The notes beneath the pieces are model-generated. The model was not told the DNA's origin. It did not search any database and saw only the letters and a list, made by a program, of their open reading frames with translations. 64,000 nucleotides of DNA from Streptomyces pyxinae. Its GTDB lineage: Bacteria > Actinomycetota > Actinomycetes > Streptomycetales > Streptomycetaceae. Below, in pieces: positions 35,293 to 44,100 of this stretch (position 1 is the stretch's first letter; each line of letters opens with the position of its first letter). The position numbers and the translations under genes were made by a program. The stretch covers positions 38,368 to 102,367 of the forward strand of contig NZ_JANUGQ010000025.1 in NCBI RefSeq assembly GCF_024756275.1. Direction: 5' to 3'.

Positions 35293-36602
35293 CGCACCCG
35301 GCCCACCGCGCTCGACGCCGGCACAAGAGCCCAAGGAGCGATGCGTTCGACGACGGAACCGATGCTGGCCTCGTAGTCGTGGCGCGAGCGCACCAGGGTC
35401 GCGCCAGTGCTCCGGAGCCGGTCGCGTTCGCGGGGCAGGACGGTCAGGGCACGGTGGAGCGCGGAGGCCAGGGACCGGGCGTCTCGGGGTGCGGCGGTGA
35501 AGCCGGTCTCGCCCTCGACGACGGTCTGGGCCAGCCCGCCGGCCGTGGTTGCTACCACCGGGCCCGCTCCGGCCGCGAACGCCTCCAGAGGGATGCGACC
35601 GAAGGGCTCCTCCCGCGAGGGAACGACGACCGCGCGCAGGGCCGGGTTGTGCAGCCAGGCGCGGATCGCGGGGGTGAAGCGCGTGATCAGAGTCGCGTCC
35701 AGGCCGTACGCGCGGATGCGCGCCGCGAGGTCCTCCTGGTACGAGGTCGGGCGCTCGTGTTCGTCCGAGGTCACCGCAGCCAGGACCAGGTGCGGGGCGC
35801 GGAACCCGCGCTCCTTGAGGAGGCGCAGCGCTTCCAGGAGGTCGTCGAACCCCTTCGTCGGCACAGCACGGCCCATGGCGAGAATGAACCCGGCGCGGGC
35901 CTTGAAGGGCAGGGGCGGCACGCTCGTCGGCCGGGCCATCTCCTCCTGGATCAGCCCGTTCGGGACGCTCACGATGCTCCCCCGGGGGACGGCGTAACTG
36001 ACGACGAGGTGGCCCCGCATGTGGGAGGAGATGGCGCCGATCCGCCCGCCTCGGACGGTCGCCGCCCGCAGGGCGTCCCGCTCCCAGCGGACGCGGGACA
36101 TGTCCTTGGGCCTCGTCAGCGCGGTCGTGGAGCGGGGTACGAGCAGCAGATCCGTGGTCGGCGACGTGTAGGGGGCCAGCCCGAGGAACGGGATGTCGAG
36201 GCCGATGAGAAGGCACCGGCTCGCGCGGTCGGCGATGCGTACGGCCGCCTCGCCTGACAGGTCGCACAGCTGCGCGGAGCCGTGAATCGAGTCCGGCGCC
36301 GCCTGAACCTCCGGGATCGTAATGACGTCGGCCTCGGCCTGCCGCAGCATCTGCTGGACCTCGTCGGCCCACCGCCGGTCGTGCGCTCCTGCCGTCTCCG
36401 GCACGTGCGGGGTGATGACGGAGAGGTGGCCCGGCGGCAGCAGGCGGGCGAGGGCCGTGAGGAAGGCGCGGTTGCTGAAGCCGGTGCCCGACGCCGCACC
36501 GTAGAAGCCCTCATGGAGGGCGACGACGACACGGGGCTGGCGGACTGCCGCCGGTACAGCGGCCGTGGGCGGGGGCGGTGGAGTGGCATGGTCGATGCGC
36601 AC
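35289..36602 (-). CDS. Glycosyltransferase family 4 protein
   Basis: A 437-residue GT-B glycosyltransferase and first enzyme gene of the operon. N-terminal VVVALHEGFYGAASGTGFSN binds acceptor. The C-terminal half has ILAMGRAVPTKGFDDLLEAL, a donor-binding region VVPSREEPFGRIPLEAFAAG (E-x7-E) and VATTAGGLAQTVVEGETG. I chose the GTG at 36602, which has AAGGAGG upstream; an upstream in-frame start would overlap the regulator gene. The sugar donor is unknown. Confidence 0.88.
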   Translation of the reverse strand: MRIDHATPPPPPTAAVPAAVRQPRVVVALHEGFYGAASGTGFSNRAFLTALARLLPPGHLSVITPHVPETAGAHDRRWADEVQQMLRQAEADVITIPEVQAAPDSIHGSAQLCDLSGEAAVRIADRASRCLLIGLDIPFLGLAPYTSPTTDLLLVPRSTTALTRPKDMSRVRWERDALRAATVRGGRIGAISSHMRGHLVVSYAVPRGSIVSVPNGLIQEEMARPTSVPPLPFKARAGFILAMGRAVPTKGFDDLLEALRLLKERGFRAPHLVLAAVTSDEHERPTSYQEDLAARIRAYGLDATLITRFTPAIRAWLHNPALRAVVVPSREEPFGRIPLEAFAAGAGPVVATTAGGLAQTVVEGETGFTAAPRDARSLASALHRALTVLPRERDRLRSTGATLVRSRHDYEASIGSVVERIAPWALVPASSAVGRVR

Positions 36603-36645
36603 CGTGTGGTGCCTCCTTCGAAGAGGGGGAGCGCGGGCGTGGGCA

Positions 36646-37167
36646 TCAGGTGCTGGCGGTCGAGGGACGGGCATTGCGGGTGAGCCGGCACCAGGCGCGG
36701 GTGCCGTGGGTGCCGGTCGTCAGCGACCAGGCGTCGGCAAGGGCCTCGACGATGACCAGCCCTCGTCCCGATTCGGCCTCCTCCTCGGGAGCTGGAGGAG
36801 AGGACAGTGCGGGGTGAGAGCAGCCGCCGTCGGTAACGGTGATCTCGACCTCCAGGCCGCCGGTGGTCGGTGCCGTGCGGTCGACGCACAGGACCAGGGG
36901 CGGGCTGCCCGAGGCGAAGGCGTTCGTCGCGAGCTCGGACGTGATCAGCCGGGCGTCATCGAGGAGGTCCGCCTCGGTGCCGTGGAGGGCGACCGCCACA
37001 GCCTCCCGGGCGATCTCGGCTGCCTTCGGCCCGTACGGCAGATCCGTGATCAGCGTGGTGCCGGCGACGCCGACATCGCCCTGTCCGGCGACGGAGGCCG
37101 GTTGTCCGACGTCGCGCTCCAGCACACTGCCCGGATGGCTTCGGGAGGTGCTCGTGCGGTGTCTCAA
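36646..37167 (-). CDS. HATPase (anti-sigma-type) ATP-binding protein
   Basis: An approximately 173-residue protein with a GHKL ATPase fold of the RsbW/anti-sigma type common in Streptomyces: DDARLITSELATNAFASG, VEITVTDGG and SGRGLVIVEALADAW. It has no dimerisation helix, so it is not a sensor kinase. A TTG at 37167 with AAAGGGG upstream is the best start; an open start at 37227 has no ribosome site. It is divergent from the regulator at 37293 and heads the operon, so it probably tunes its expression. Confidence 0.75.
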   Translation of the reverse strand: MRHRTSTSRSHPGSVLERDVGQPASVAGQGDVGVAGTTLITDLPYGPKAAEIAREAVAVALHGTEADLLDDARLITSELATNAFASGSPPLVLCVDRTAPTTGGLEVEITVTDGGCSHPALSSPPAPEEEAESGRGLVIVEALADAWSLTTGTHGTRAWCRLTRNARPSTAST

Positions 37168-37253
37168 GTCCCACCCCTTTCTCCACCGGCACCGAAGGCG
37201 GCGCCTTCCGCCGGGATCCAAGAACACCGGAGGAGGCCGGTCACACAGGACCC

Positions 37254-37277
37254 GATCAACGGGTCAACTCGGTCAAC
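37254..37277. promoter_or_regulatory. Three 9-bp iterations of (G)TCAAC in the divergent spacer
   Basis: GATCAAC, GTCAAC and GTCAAC recur with a 9-base period just before the regulator gene and between the two divergent regulatory genes. The layout fits a cooperative operator. Which protein binds is not known. Confidence 0.4.
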
Positions 37278-37292
37278 TTCCTTGAGAAGGAG

Positions 37293-38819
37293 GTGAACCA
37301 GCCTCCCGAAGGCGTCACCATGAAGGAGCGCGAGAAGTGTTGGACGAACCACTGGGGCAAGAGGTGGTCGCACGTGGCAACGCAGGCAGGGGAACCCAAC
37401 GCCGTACTGGCGGGGTGTCTCGACGAACTCGGGTGGAGCCCGAAGGCGCTCGCTCGCAAGCTCAACAGGGTGTTCGGAGCGGGGACGGTGGCCGAGTCGG
37501 CGCCATACCACTGGCGGGACGCCGGCTCACTGCCGCGCTCACCGTTACCGATGATGGCCGCCTACGTGCTCTCCCAGGAACTGGGTAGACCTGTCTCGGT
37601 GGCCGAACTCTGGCAGGGCCGCGTGGGCGACTCCTCGGCACTCGTTCCGGCCGACACGGATCTCGCACGGCCCTGGACCGTGCAGGGCATGGAGGCGATC
37701 GTGGAGGACTGGGTGATGGGAGGGCTCATCGACCGACGCCGGTTCCTCGCGATCTCGGGCGCGGGGCTTCTCGCGATCGTCGCCCAGTATCTCGACGGCA
37801 CTGCAGGGCGCGGTCAGTACGCTCCCCGGATCACGCCGTCTGCGGGCGCCGATCCGCTCGTAGACCAGGTCGAACAGCACCTGCCCATGCTCTCCGCGCT
37901 CGACGACGAGCACGGTGGAGCACGTCATCTCCCTTACGTGGGTGCACAGTTCCGTGCGGTCGGTCTGCTGATCCGCGAAGGCGGTCATGCTCCCGCCGTC
38001 GCGAGCCGCCTCATCCGCGCGCTCGCGGAGATCGGCCAGCTGGCCGGCTGGATGGCCTTCGACGCCACCGACCACGGTCTGGCGCAGCGCTACTTCGCCA
38101 CAGCACTGCGGGCAGCACACCAGGTCAACGACCTGCCCCTGTGCGCCCACATCCTCGGTGACCTCTCCTTCCAGGCGGCCAGCCGGGGCCACCCAGCCGA
38201 CGCCATCGCCCTCGGCGAGGCCGCCCGCCGCGCCAGTGACGCCGCCCCGCCGGTCGTACGGGCATCCGTACTGTCGCGGCTCGCGTACGCGTACGCCGCC
38301 GCCGGCCGTGACAACGACTTCGCCCACACCCGTGGGGCCGCCCGCGAACTGATCGCCAGCCGGGACGGCGGGCAAGAGGAACCCCGCTGGATGTACTTCC
38401 TCACCGACAACCACCTGGACTGCCAAGCCGGTTACGGCCTCATTCAGATGGGCCGCGCCCAGCTGAAGGCGGACGGCGGTGCGAGGGGACGGCGCTTCCT
38501 CGCCCAGGGGTCGGAGATGCTCCGGTCCGGGGCGTACGACGTCCCGCGCGGCGACCCCAGCCAGCGCAGGGCCATGTTTGAAGGTGCCTGGCTGGCCCTG
38601 GGCCACAGCGCCCATGGGGACCTGGAGGCTGCTTGCCAGGTCGGCCAGATCGTCGCCGACCGCCTCGATGTCGTGCGCTCGCCTCGCAGCGCGGCCCTGC
38701 TCCACCAGCTCGCCGCAGACCTGCGCCGCCGACAGCGCAACGCCCACGTGCGCAGCTTCCTGCCAGCCCTGGAGCACGCCCTCGCCGAACACGCCCCGTC
38801 GACACAACCCGGCCGTTAG
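37293..38819 (+). CDS. Cluster regulator, N-terminal HTH and TPR-like repeats
   Basis: This protein of up to 508 residues has a Cro/C1-like N-terminal HTH region (PNAVLAGCLDELGWSPKALA and after), a hydrophobic stretch FLAISGAGLLAIVAQYL, and a long helical repeat part (about 180-490) as in Streptomyces TPR regulators. The start is uncertain: GTG 37293 overlaps its own AAGGAGG, ATG 37320 is possible, and GTG 37374 has AGAGG at good distance and begins where homology begins. It is divergent from the ATP-binding gene and 10 bases ahead of the oxidase gene. Confidence 0.75.
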   Translation: MNQPPEGVTMKEREKCWTNHWGKRWSHVATQAGEPNAVLAGCLDELGWSPKALARKLNRVFGAGTVAESAPYHWRDAGSLPRSPLPMMAAYVLSQELGRPVSVAELWQGRVGDSSALVPADTDLARPWTVQGMEAIVEDWVMGGLIDRRRFLAISGAGLLAIVAQYLDGTAGRGQYAPRITPSAGADPLVDQVEQHLPMLSALDDEHGGARHLPYVGAQFRAVGLLIREGGHAPAVASRLIRALAEIGQLAGWMAFDATDHGLAQRYFATALRAAHQVNDLPLCAHILGDLSFQAASRGHPADAIALGEAARRASDAAPPVVRASVLSRLAYAYAAAGRDNDFAHTRGAARELIASRDGGQEEPRWMYFLTDNHLDCQAGYGLIQMGRAQLKADGGARGRRFLAQGSEMLRSGAYDVPRGDPSQRRAMFEGAWLALGHSAHGDLEAACQVGQIVADRLDVVRSPRSAALLHQLAADLRRRQRNAHVRSFLPALEHALAEHAPSTQPGR

Positions 38820-38829
38820 GGTCAGGATC

Positions 38830-39783
38830 ATGACCGCAGGGGAGCGCGTTGTCGTTGTCGGGGCTGGGGTGGCAGGGCTCACCACCGCCGCCGTTCTCGC
38901 CGAGGCCGGAGCCTCGGTGCACGTGATCGCCGAACAGGTGCCGGGCGTTACGTCCCTGGCGGCCGGGGCGATGTGGGGCCCGTACCTGGTCGAACCGAAG
39001 GACAAGGCCGACCAGTGGGGACAACGGTCGCTGGAGATCTTCCGCGAGCTCGCCGAGGACCCGTCCACGGGAGTCCGGCTCACCAGCGGCATCGAGGCGT
39101 CCCGCACGGCCGAGGCGCCACCGGACTGGGCCACCACCCTGCCCGGGTTCCGACCGTGCGAGACGACTGAACTGCCGGCAGGATTCTCGACCGGCTACCG
39201 GTTCACGGTGCCGCTGATCGACATGCCCGCCTACCTCGACTACCTTCTGCGTCGCCTCGATGCCGCTGGGGGAACGGTCGAGCAGCGACGCCTGGCTTCG
39301 CTCGCGGACGCCGGTCCTGCTCCCGTGATCGTCAACTGCACGGGCCTGGGTGCCCAGGAACTGGTCCCGGACCCTGACCTCCGGCCCATCCGCGGCCAGC
39401 ACGTCGTCGTCACCAACCCGGGGCTGACCGAGTTCTTCTCCGAGGACACCGGCCTCTCACCTGACCTGCTGTGCTTCTACCCCCACGGCGACACCGTCGT
39501 CCTGGGCGGCACCGCCATCGACGGCGAAGGCAGCCTCGCCCCCGACGAGAAAGCGGCAGCCAGAATCCTCGCCCGCTGTGCCGAGGTCGAACCCCGACTC
39601 GCCGAGGCCCGCGTCCTGGAAAACCGGATCGGCGCACGGCCGACCCGGGCCACGGTCCGCGTGGAGCCGGAGCGGTCGGAGGACGGCACCGTGGTCGTGC
39701 ACAACTACGGGCACGGAGGCGCCGGCGTCACGCTCTCGTGGGGATGCGCCGAAGAGGTTGGGAAGTTGCTGTCCGCCAGATGA
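38830..39783 (+). CDS. D-amino-acid-oxidase-like flavoprotein
   Basis: A 317-residue FAD oxidoreductase of the DAO family. It begins with the dinucleotide motif VVVVGAGVAGLTTAAVLAEA, has AAGAMWGPYL, RPIRGQHVVV and C-terminal HNYGHGGAGVTLSWG, the hallmark of D-amino acid oxidase. It could oxidise a D-amino acid or glycine-like substrate. It immediately follows the regulator gene, so the pair is probably one transcript. A hairpin terminator follows. Confidence 0.88.
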   Translation: MTAGERVVVVGAGVAGLTTAAVLAEAGASVHVIAEQVPGVTSLAAGAMWGPYLVEPKDKADQWGQRSLEIFRELAEDPSTGVRLTSGIEASRTAEAPPDWATTLPGFRPCETTELPAGFSTGYRFTVPLIDMPAYLDYLLRRLDAAGGTVEQRRLASLADAGPAPVIVNCTGLGAQELVPDPDLRPIRGQHVVVTNPGLTEFFSEDTGLSPDLLCFYPHGDTVVLGGTAIDGEGSLAPDEKAAARILARCAEVEPRLAEARVLENRIGARPTRATVRVEPERSEDGTVVVHNYGHGGAGVTLSWGCAEEVGKLLSAR

Positions 39784-39836
39784 CCACGGCTCTCATCGCT
39801 ATTCGGTAAAACACCCCCGGGAGGCGGAACGTCAGA

Positions 39837-39870
39837 CGCCCGGTGGACGGTCAGGGCCGTCCACCGGGCG
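39837..39870. terminator. Bidirectional terminator hairpin
   Basis: A perfect 14-bp stem, CGCCCGGTGGACGG and CCGTCCACCGGGCG, around a TCAGGG loop. It lies between the convergent oxidase gene (ends 39783) and the 136-residue protein gene (ends 39877). Confidence 0.88.
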
Positions 39871-39876
39871 CTTCCA

Positions 39877-40287
39877 TTACTTAGTTTGTGGCCGCCTCGC
39901 TCCTTGTCGGAAGACGTACGGGGTGAAAGGGCGAGCAGGTTCGATCATGAGCCCGAGCAGGCGGTTGAATTCAGTCCGCTCTTCGTCCGTCATGAGCGCG
40001 TGGGCGTTGCCGAGGTTCTTCTCTTCGAGTTGTTCCATGAACGGGGCGAGGAAACGCTGGATGGCTTCGGGTGCTTCTTGGTGCGTCTGGACGTACGCCA
40101 GGTAGCGCGAGTGCTGTGCCTTCAGCTCTTCAAGGTCGGCGCGGGTGGCCTGGAAGATCAGGTCACGCTCCTCCTTGCTGAAGGGGCGACCGTCTCGGTG
40201 GGACCAGGTGCCGGTTTCGCGGAAGTGCTTGAAGTCGGCATCGCAGAGCAGGACGACGATCTCGGGGCGGATTTCGGTCCGGGGCAT
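39877..40287 (-). CDS. Conserved-looking 136-residue protein of unknown function
   Basis: A 136-residue soluble protein starting MPRTEIRPEIVVLLCDADF, with charged helical middle (SKEERDLIFQATRADLEELK) and C-terminal MTDEERTEFNRLLGLM. I do not recognise a family. A near-perfect dyad shared with a second place in the element (46344-46368) lies about 60 bases upstream, hinting at common control with the small gene at 46053. Confidence 0.6.
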   Translation of the reverse strand: MPRTEIRPEIVVLLCDADFKHFRETGTWSHRDGRPFSKEERDLIFQATRADLEELKAQHSRYLAYVQTHQEAPEAIQRFLAPFMEQLEEKNLGNAHALMTDEERTEFNRLLGLMIEPARPFTPYVFRQGARRPQTK

Positions 40288-40346
40288 AGGCGCACGGTTT
40301 CTCCTTGAAAGGTGGGCTAGGTGCCGACGGGTTCTATGATGCGGAG

Positions 40347-40373
40347 AATTCCCGGTTTACCTAACCGGGAATT
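40347..40373. promoter_or_regulatory. Dyad A of a repeated 27-bp element
   Basis: AATTCCCGGTT and AACCGGGAATT are perfect 11-base arms around TACCT. The related dyad B is at 46344-46368. Both lie just past the stop of a minus-strand mobility gene (relaxase here, integrase there) and 60-90 bases before a small minus-strand gene beginning MPR. It could be an operator or a terminator with shared origin. Confidence 0.7.
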
Positions 40374-40404
40374 GTCTGCTGTGTTTCGCGGCTCGGTCTT
40401 GCGG

Positions 40405-42120
40405 TCAGCGCCGCCGCAGCGGACTCTTAGCGAGCCTGGTACCGGTTCGCGCCGCCTGTTTCGGTGAGGTGACCGCGTGCTTGCCTCGGCCTCGCAGGCC
40501 CTGGGAGTTGTCGGGGTCGGCGGGGAGGTCGGCCATCCGCCGCAGCCGCCACACGAGCACGTCGCTCACGCGTTCCGCCGTGTCCAGTTCCCTTCGGGCG
40601 GCAGCTTGAGTGAGCAGGGAGGTGGGGTCATGGCCTGCGCTCTGCGCCTCGGCGAGGGTGGCCGCGAGGGCCGGCCAGCCGGGTTCGGCGAGGATTCGGT
40701 CGGCCAGCTCGGGCAGGGCATGGCGCACGGCGGCGGAGTGGTGGCGCTGCCAGGCTGGGGCCAGGCGCCGACCCCGGTGGTTGAGCAGAGCCATGGGGTA
40801 CTCGGCGGCGGCCTGGTAGGCGGCGCGCAGGTGTTCGGCTGCCCGGCGGGCGGCCTCGGCCTGCTGGGCGTGCTGCTTCTTGGCGTGCCAGTGCGCGGCG
40901 GCGATGATCAGAAAAAACAGCATGTCGATGACCATCGCGGTGGTGGCGCCGTCCTCGCCCCGGCCGAGGGCCGGGCCGCCGCGGACGAGGTCGCGGGCGG
41001 TTCGGCGCAGGGCGTGGTCGTGGCCGCGTGCGGCGCGGACGTGGGAGCGGGAGGCGCGTTCGAACGCGGTGGCGGCGGCCTGGAGTTCGCGGCGGGTGTG
41101 GGCGGCCGAGGTCGTGGCGAGGGCGTCGAGGACCTCCCCGGTGGCGGCGATCTGCGCGGCGATGACGCCGTCGTCGCCGTGGTCGATGACGAGCAGTGCC
41201 TGCCAGGCGGCGGTGGTGGCGCGCCGGCGTGCGGAGGCGGGTCCGGTCACCGACGGCTGGGCCGGTTCCTGGGCGGGGTCGTCCGGGGTTGGGCCCCAGC
41301 GTTCGCGGATGCGGGGCAGGGAGAGGTCCGGGGCGAGCTTGGAGCCGGAGTAGAAGACGGGCTCGCTCTTGGCGTTGCGGTCGCCGGGGAGGGCGACGGT
41401 GTAGCCGAGGGTGTCGCCCGACGGTGCGATACGGCGCCGGATGAGCAGACCGGCCGCGGCGAGGCGGTCGAAGAACTCCTCCTCGCTCGCCGCACCGGCC
41501 ACCGAGCGACGGACCGCCTCACGCAGCTCCTCGCGCGGGGTGCGCTGCCGACCGTGGCGTTCGGCTTTGTGGCGTTCGGCGCTGGTGGGCCGCTTGGCGG
41601 CGGTGCCGTCGCCGGCCTTCACGCGGTGGAGGGCGTAGTCGACTTCGATCTGCCGGCATTCGGCCTGGGCGCGCTTGGCTGAGCGGTGGTGGTCAGGGCG
41701 GCGACCGTCTTCCCGGACGAGGGTGGCGATGAGGTGGATGTGGTCGTCGGCATGGCGGACGGCTGCCCAGCGGCAGCCCGCGCCGTCGTCGGGGTCGATG
41801 CCGGTGGCGGCGATGACGCGGCGGGCGATGTCCGCCCACTCGGTATCGGTAAGGGTGCGGTCGCCGGGGGCAGCGCGGACGGAGGCGTGCCACACATGCG
41901 TGGCGGGTCGGGTGTCTTCGGCGAGGAGGTGCAGGGGTTCGTCGAGGAGTTGGGCGAGGTCGGCGAGGGTGGTGTTCGGGTCACGGCCGGGGTCGGGGAC
42001 GAGGCCGTCGAAGGAGGCGACGAGGTGGGGGTCGGTGTGTTCCTCGCGGCGACCGGGGCCGTAGAGGTAGGCGAGCAGGCGGGCGGTGTTGCGGCCCTGC
42101 TTGTGGATACAGGGGATCAA
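40405..42120 (-). CDS. MobA/MobL-type relaxase
   Basis: A 571-residue relaxase. The HUH metal motif is in RHADDHIHLIATLV (HxDxHxH), with candidate catalytic tyrosines near the N-terminus in LLAYLYGPGRR. The C-terminal part is helical, including the hydrophobic MVIDMLFFLIIAAAHW. It would nick oriT and lead the strand during conjugal mobilisation by a helper. Its start overlaps the MobC-like stop (ATGA). Confidence 0.88.
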   Translation of the reverse strand: MIPCIHKQGRNTARLLAYLYGPGRREEHTDPHLVASFDGLVPDPGRDPNTTLADLAQLLDEPLHLLAEDTRPATHVWHASVRAAPGDRTLTDTEWADIARRVIAATGIDPDDGAGCRWAAVRHADDHIHLIATLVREDGRRPDHHRSAKRAQAECRQIEVDYALHRVKAGDGTAAKRPTSAERHKAERHGRQRTPREELREAVRRSVAGAASEEEFFDRLAAAGLLIRRRIAPSGDTLGYTVALPGDRNAKSEPVFYSGSKLAPDLSLPRIRERWGPTPDDPAQEPAQPSVTGPASARRRATTAAWQALLVIDHGDDGVIAAQIAATGEVLDALATTSAAHTRRELQAAATAFERASRSHVRAARGHDHALRRTARDLVRGGPALGRGEDGATTAMVIDMLFFLIIAAAHWHAKKQHAQQAEAARRAAEHLRAAYQAAAEYPMALLNHRGRRLAPAWQRHHSAAVRHALPELADRILAEPGWPALAATLAEAQSAGHDPTSLLTQAAARRELDTAERVSDVLVWRLRRMADLPADPDNSQGLRGRGKHAVTSPKQAARTGTRLAKSPLRRR

Positions 42121-42728
42121 GCGACGGTGCCCTTGGAGCTCGGGTCGGTGAGGCGGGCGGTGACGTGGCGGACGTCGTCGGCGGCGCGTTGAACAGCGGC
42201 GATGGTGTCCTCCAGGCCGTCGGGGTAGGTGCCGCTGTTGAGTGCGTGGGCGGCCTGGTTGAGGTTGTTGTTCGCGTACCCGAGCTGGCGCCGGAGCGCG
42301 AAGAGGGCAGTCAGGGTGTCCTGGCGGGTGGCGACGGCGGCTGCGGTGCGGTCGAGGTCACGGGCGGCGGCGAGAGCGCTGTGGGCGAGGAAACCGGCGA
42401 CGCTCATGCCGACCGCTTCGGCGCCGGCGGTGACGATCTCGTGCTCGGCGTCGCTGAGGCGCACACTGTGCGCGCGGCGCTGCGTACGGGCGCGTACGCG
42501 GGGCTTGCCCCGGCGGTGCCGTACCGGCTGCGATCCGCCCCCGGTCGCAGCCCCCACCTTCCGCGCCCCCTGGCGCGGGAAAATGCCCGCCACCCCCGGG
42601 GCGGGCATCGGTTCGGACACACCCCCTGCGGGGGAGTGTCCGAACCTCCAACTTGCTGGTGGGTCGGCGGCTTGGGTGGGGGACGGCTGCTGCTGGTCGA
42701 CCTGCGTGGGATTGACGTGCTCGTGCAT
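42117..42728 (-). CDS. MobC-like relaxosome accessory protein
   Basis: A 203-residue protein, the second half of which is MobC-like: RRAHSVRLSDAEHEIVTAGA (ribbon-helix-helix-type) and RQLGYANNNLNQAAHALNSG, the signature of bacterial mobilisation proteins. The N-terminal about 40 residues are translated across a strong inverted repeat at 42610-42646; an ATG at 42608 just after it is an alternative start. It pairs with the relaxase at oriT. Confidence 0.82.
   Translation of the reverse strand: MHEHVNPTQVDQQQPSPTQAADPPASWRFGHSPAGGVSEPMPAPGVAGIFPRQGARKVGAATGGGSQPVRHRRGKPRVRARTQRRAHSVRLSDAEHEIVTAGAEAVGMSVAGFLAHSALAAARDLDRTAAAVATRQDTLTALFALRRQLGYANNNLNQAAHALNSGTYPDGLEDTIAAVQRAADDVRHVTARLTDPSSKGTVA
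42610..42646. other. Strong inverted repeat, possible oriT
   Basis: GGTTCGGACAC and GTGTCCGAACC (11 bp), then one A-A mismatch and CCCCC/GGGGG, close on a TGC loop. It is located ahead of mobC and the relaxase, where oriT normally lies, and partly overlaps the mobC frame. The nick site is not identifiable. Confidence 0.5.
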
Positions 42729-42786
42729 CAGTGCCTTTCGTGAAGTACGGAGGTATGAGAGGTGGGGACCGTCGGCGTGGGCCCTC

Positions 42787-44100
42787 TCAATGGGGATGGT
42801 CGGCGCGAGCGGTCTTCAGCTCCGCCTTGACGGCTCGGGTGACCTCGGCAGCGCGGTCGCTGGCGATGCTGTGCCCGTCGGCGCGCACTGCGTCTTCCAG
42901 GCGGTCGCGTGACAGACGCCCGGTCTCCTGGTGGACGCGATGCGCGTAGGCGACGAGCACCTCCCACGGCAATTCGGGCTTTCGCCCTGGCTGCTTCGAC
43001 TTCGCGGAGTTGCCCGGATCAGCTCCGGGACCGTCGCTCGCTACCGATTCCGGGCTGACGGGTACGGGGACGGGCCGCGGCGGGCGCTCCGCACTCGGGC
43101 GGAGACGGGTGCCGGGTTCCGGGCGGGCGGATTGCGGGCGGGCTGCCTTGTGAGTGTCCTCGTCGCCCGAATCGGATGCGGGCAGGCCGCCCGTCGCCTT
43201 CGCCCGCTTCGGAGAGCCTCCGCGCGGACGGCTCTGCCCGGAACCGCCGGCGGCGTTCGGGACTGGGGCGTTCCAGCGCGGGGGCAGGGTGAGGGAGGCG
43301 AGGTCGAGGGCCTGCTTGCGGGTGGCGAGCTTGCGCAGCAGCAACTCGTCCTGGAGCGGGTCTCCGTCGACGTCAGCCCGCTCCAGTGCCTCGTGTAGGC
43401 GGTGGGACAGGCGCCGACCCCGCAGCTTGCCACGCTGCCCGTCGGTCATGGTTTCGGCGCGGAGGATCAGGGCGACGGCGTCGCTCAGCGCCCGCTCGCG
43501 GATGAGCCGGGCGGCGTCCGCGTCCTGGTCGGCGATGCCCAGCCGCGCCAGCAGCCGCTCGCGCGTCTGCCGGACGAGGACGGTGGCCAGACCGCGCGAG
43601 GCGGCCTGGGGTGTGCGGTGACGCAGTTCGATGCCCATGGCCAGATGCCACAGCATCGCCGCCATGACGGGCCCCACGAAGGCGCGCACGGTGCCGCCGA
43701 CGAGCCCGAACTCGGCGTAAGCGGGGATGATCTGCACTCCGGTGATCACCCACACCAGGACGCCGGGCACGCCCGGTGCTCGTGCGGGGCCGTTGAGGTT
43801 CTGGCGTGCCATCAGCGCGGTGGCGAACAGGGCCAGCTCGGCGGTGGCGAACATGAAGGCGCGTTCGACGGTGCTTCCCATGTCCAGGTAGTCGGCGGCG
43901 AATCGCCAGCTGGTGTCGGCGCTGTAGGCGGTGCAGCCGGCTGCCGCCAGGCCCGCGACCTTGATCGCCGGAGTGCCGGTCCGCATGCCACTGGTACGGC
44001 TCCGGCCTCGCCACATACGCCATCCGGCGAACAGCAGGGCGGCGGCGAGCAACAGCGTGCCGATCGCGAGCAGGGACAGGGGTTCGAGGGGGAAGATCAT
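42787..44100 (-). CDS. Membrane protein of the mobilisation/maintenance module
   Basis: A 437-residue protein with about five hydrophobic helices in the first half: LSLLAIGTLLLAAALLFAGW, IKVAGLAAAGCTAYSA, AFMFATAELALFATALM, GVLVWVITGVQIIPAY and VMAAMLWHLAMGIEL. The soluble second half is rich in Arg, Pro and Ala. This resembles DUF2637/Spd-type proteins of actinomycete plasmids, thought to aid spread or transfer. Its ATG at 44100 overlaps the stop of the zinc-finger gene. Confidence 0.7.
   Translation of the reverse strand: MIFPLEPLSLLAIGTLLLAAALLFAGWRMWRGRSRTSGMRTGTPAIKVAGLAAAGCTAYSADTSWRFAADYLDMGSTVERAFMFATAELALFATALMARQNLNGPARAPGVPGVLVWVITGVQIIPAYAEFGLVGGTVRAFVGPVMAAMLWHLAMGIELRHRTPQAASRGLATVLVRQTRERLLARLGIADQDADAARLIRERALSDAVALILRAETMTDGQRGKLRGRRLSHRLHEALERADVDGDPLQDELLLRKLATRKQALDLASLTLPPRWNAPVPNAAGGSGQSRPRGGSPKRAKATGGLPASDSGDEDTHKAARPQSARPEPGTRLRPSAERPPRPVPVPVSPESVASDGPGADPGNSAKSKQPGRKPELPWEVLVAYAHRVHQETGRLSRDRLEDAVRADGHSIASDRAAEVTRAVKAELKTARADHPH

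Noticed and set aside
32063..35326. A single 1087-codon minus frame
   Set aside because: Only the last 372 codons are a real gene. The rest is out of frame with the MoaA-like and dehydrogenase genes, which have convincing motifs and overlapping start/stop codons.
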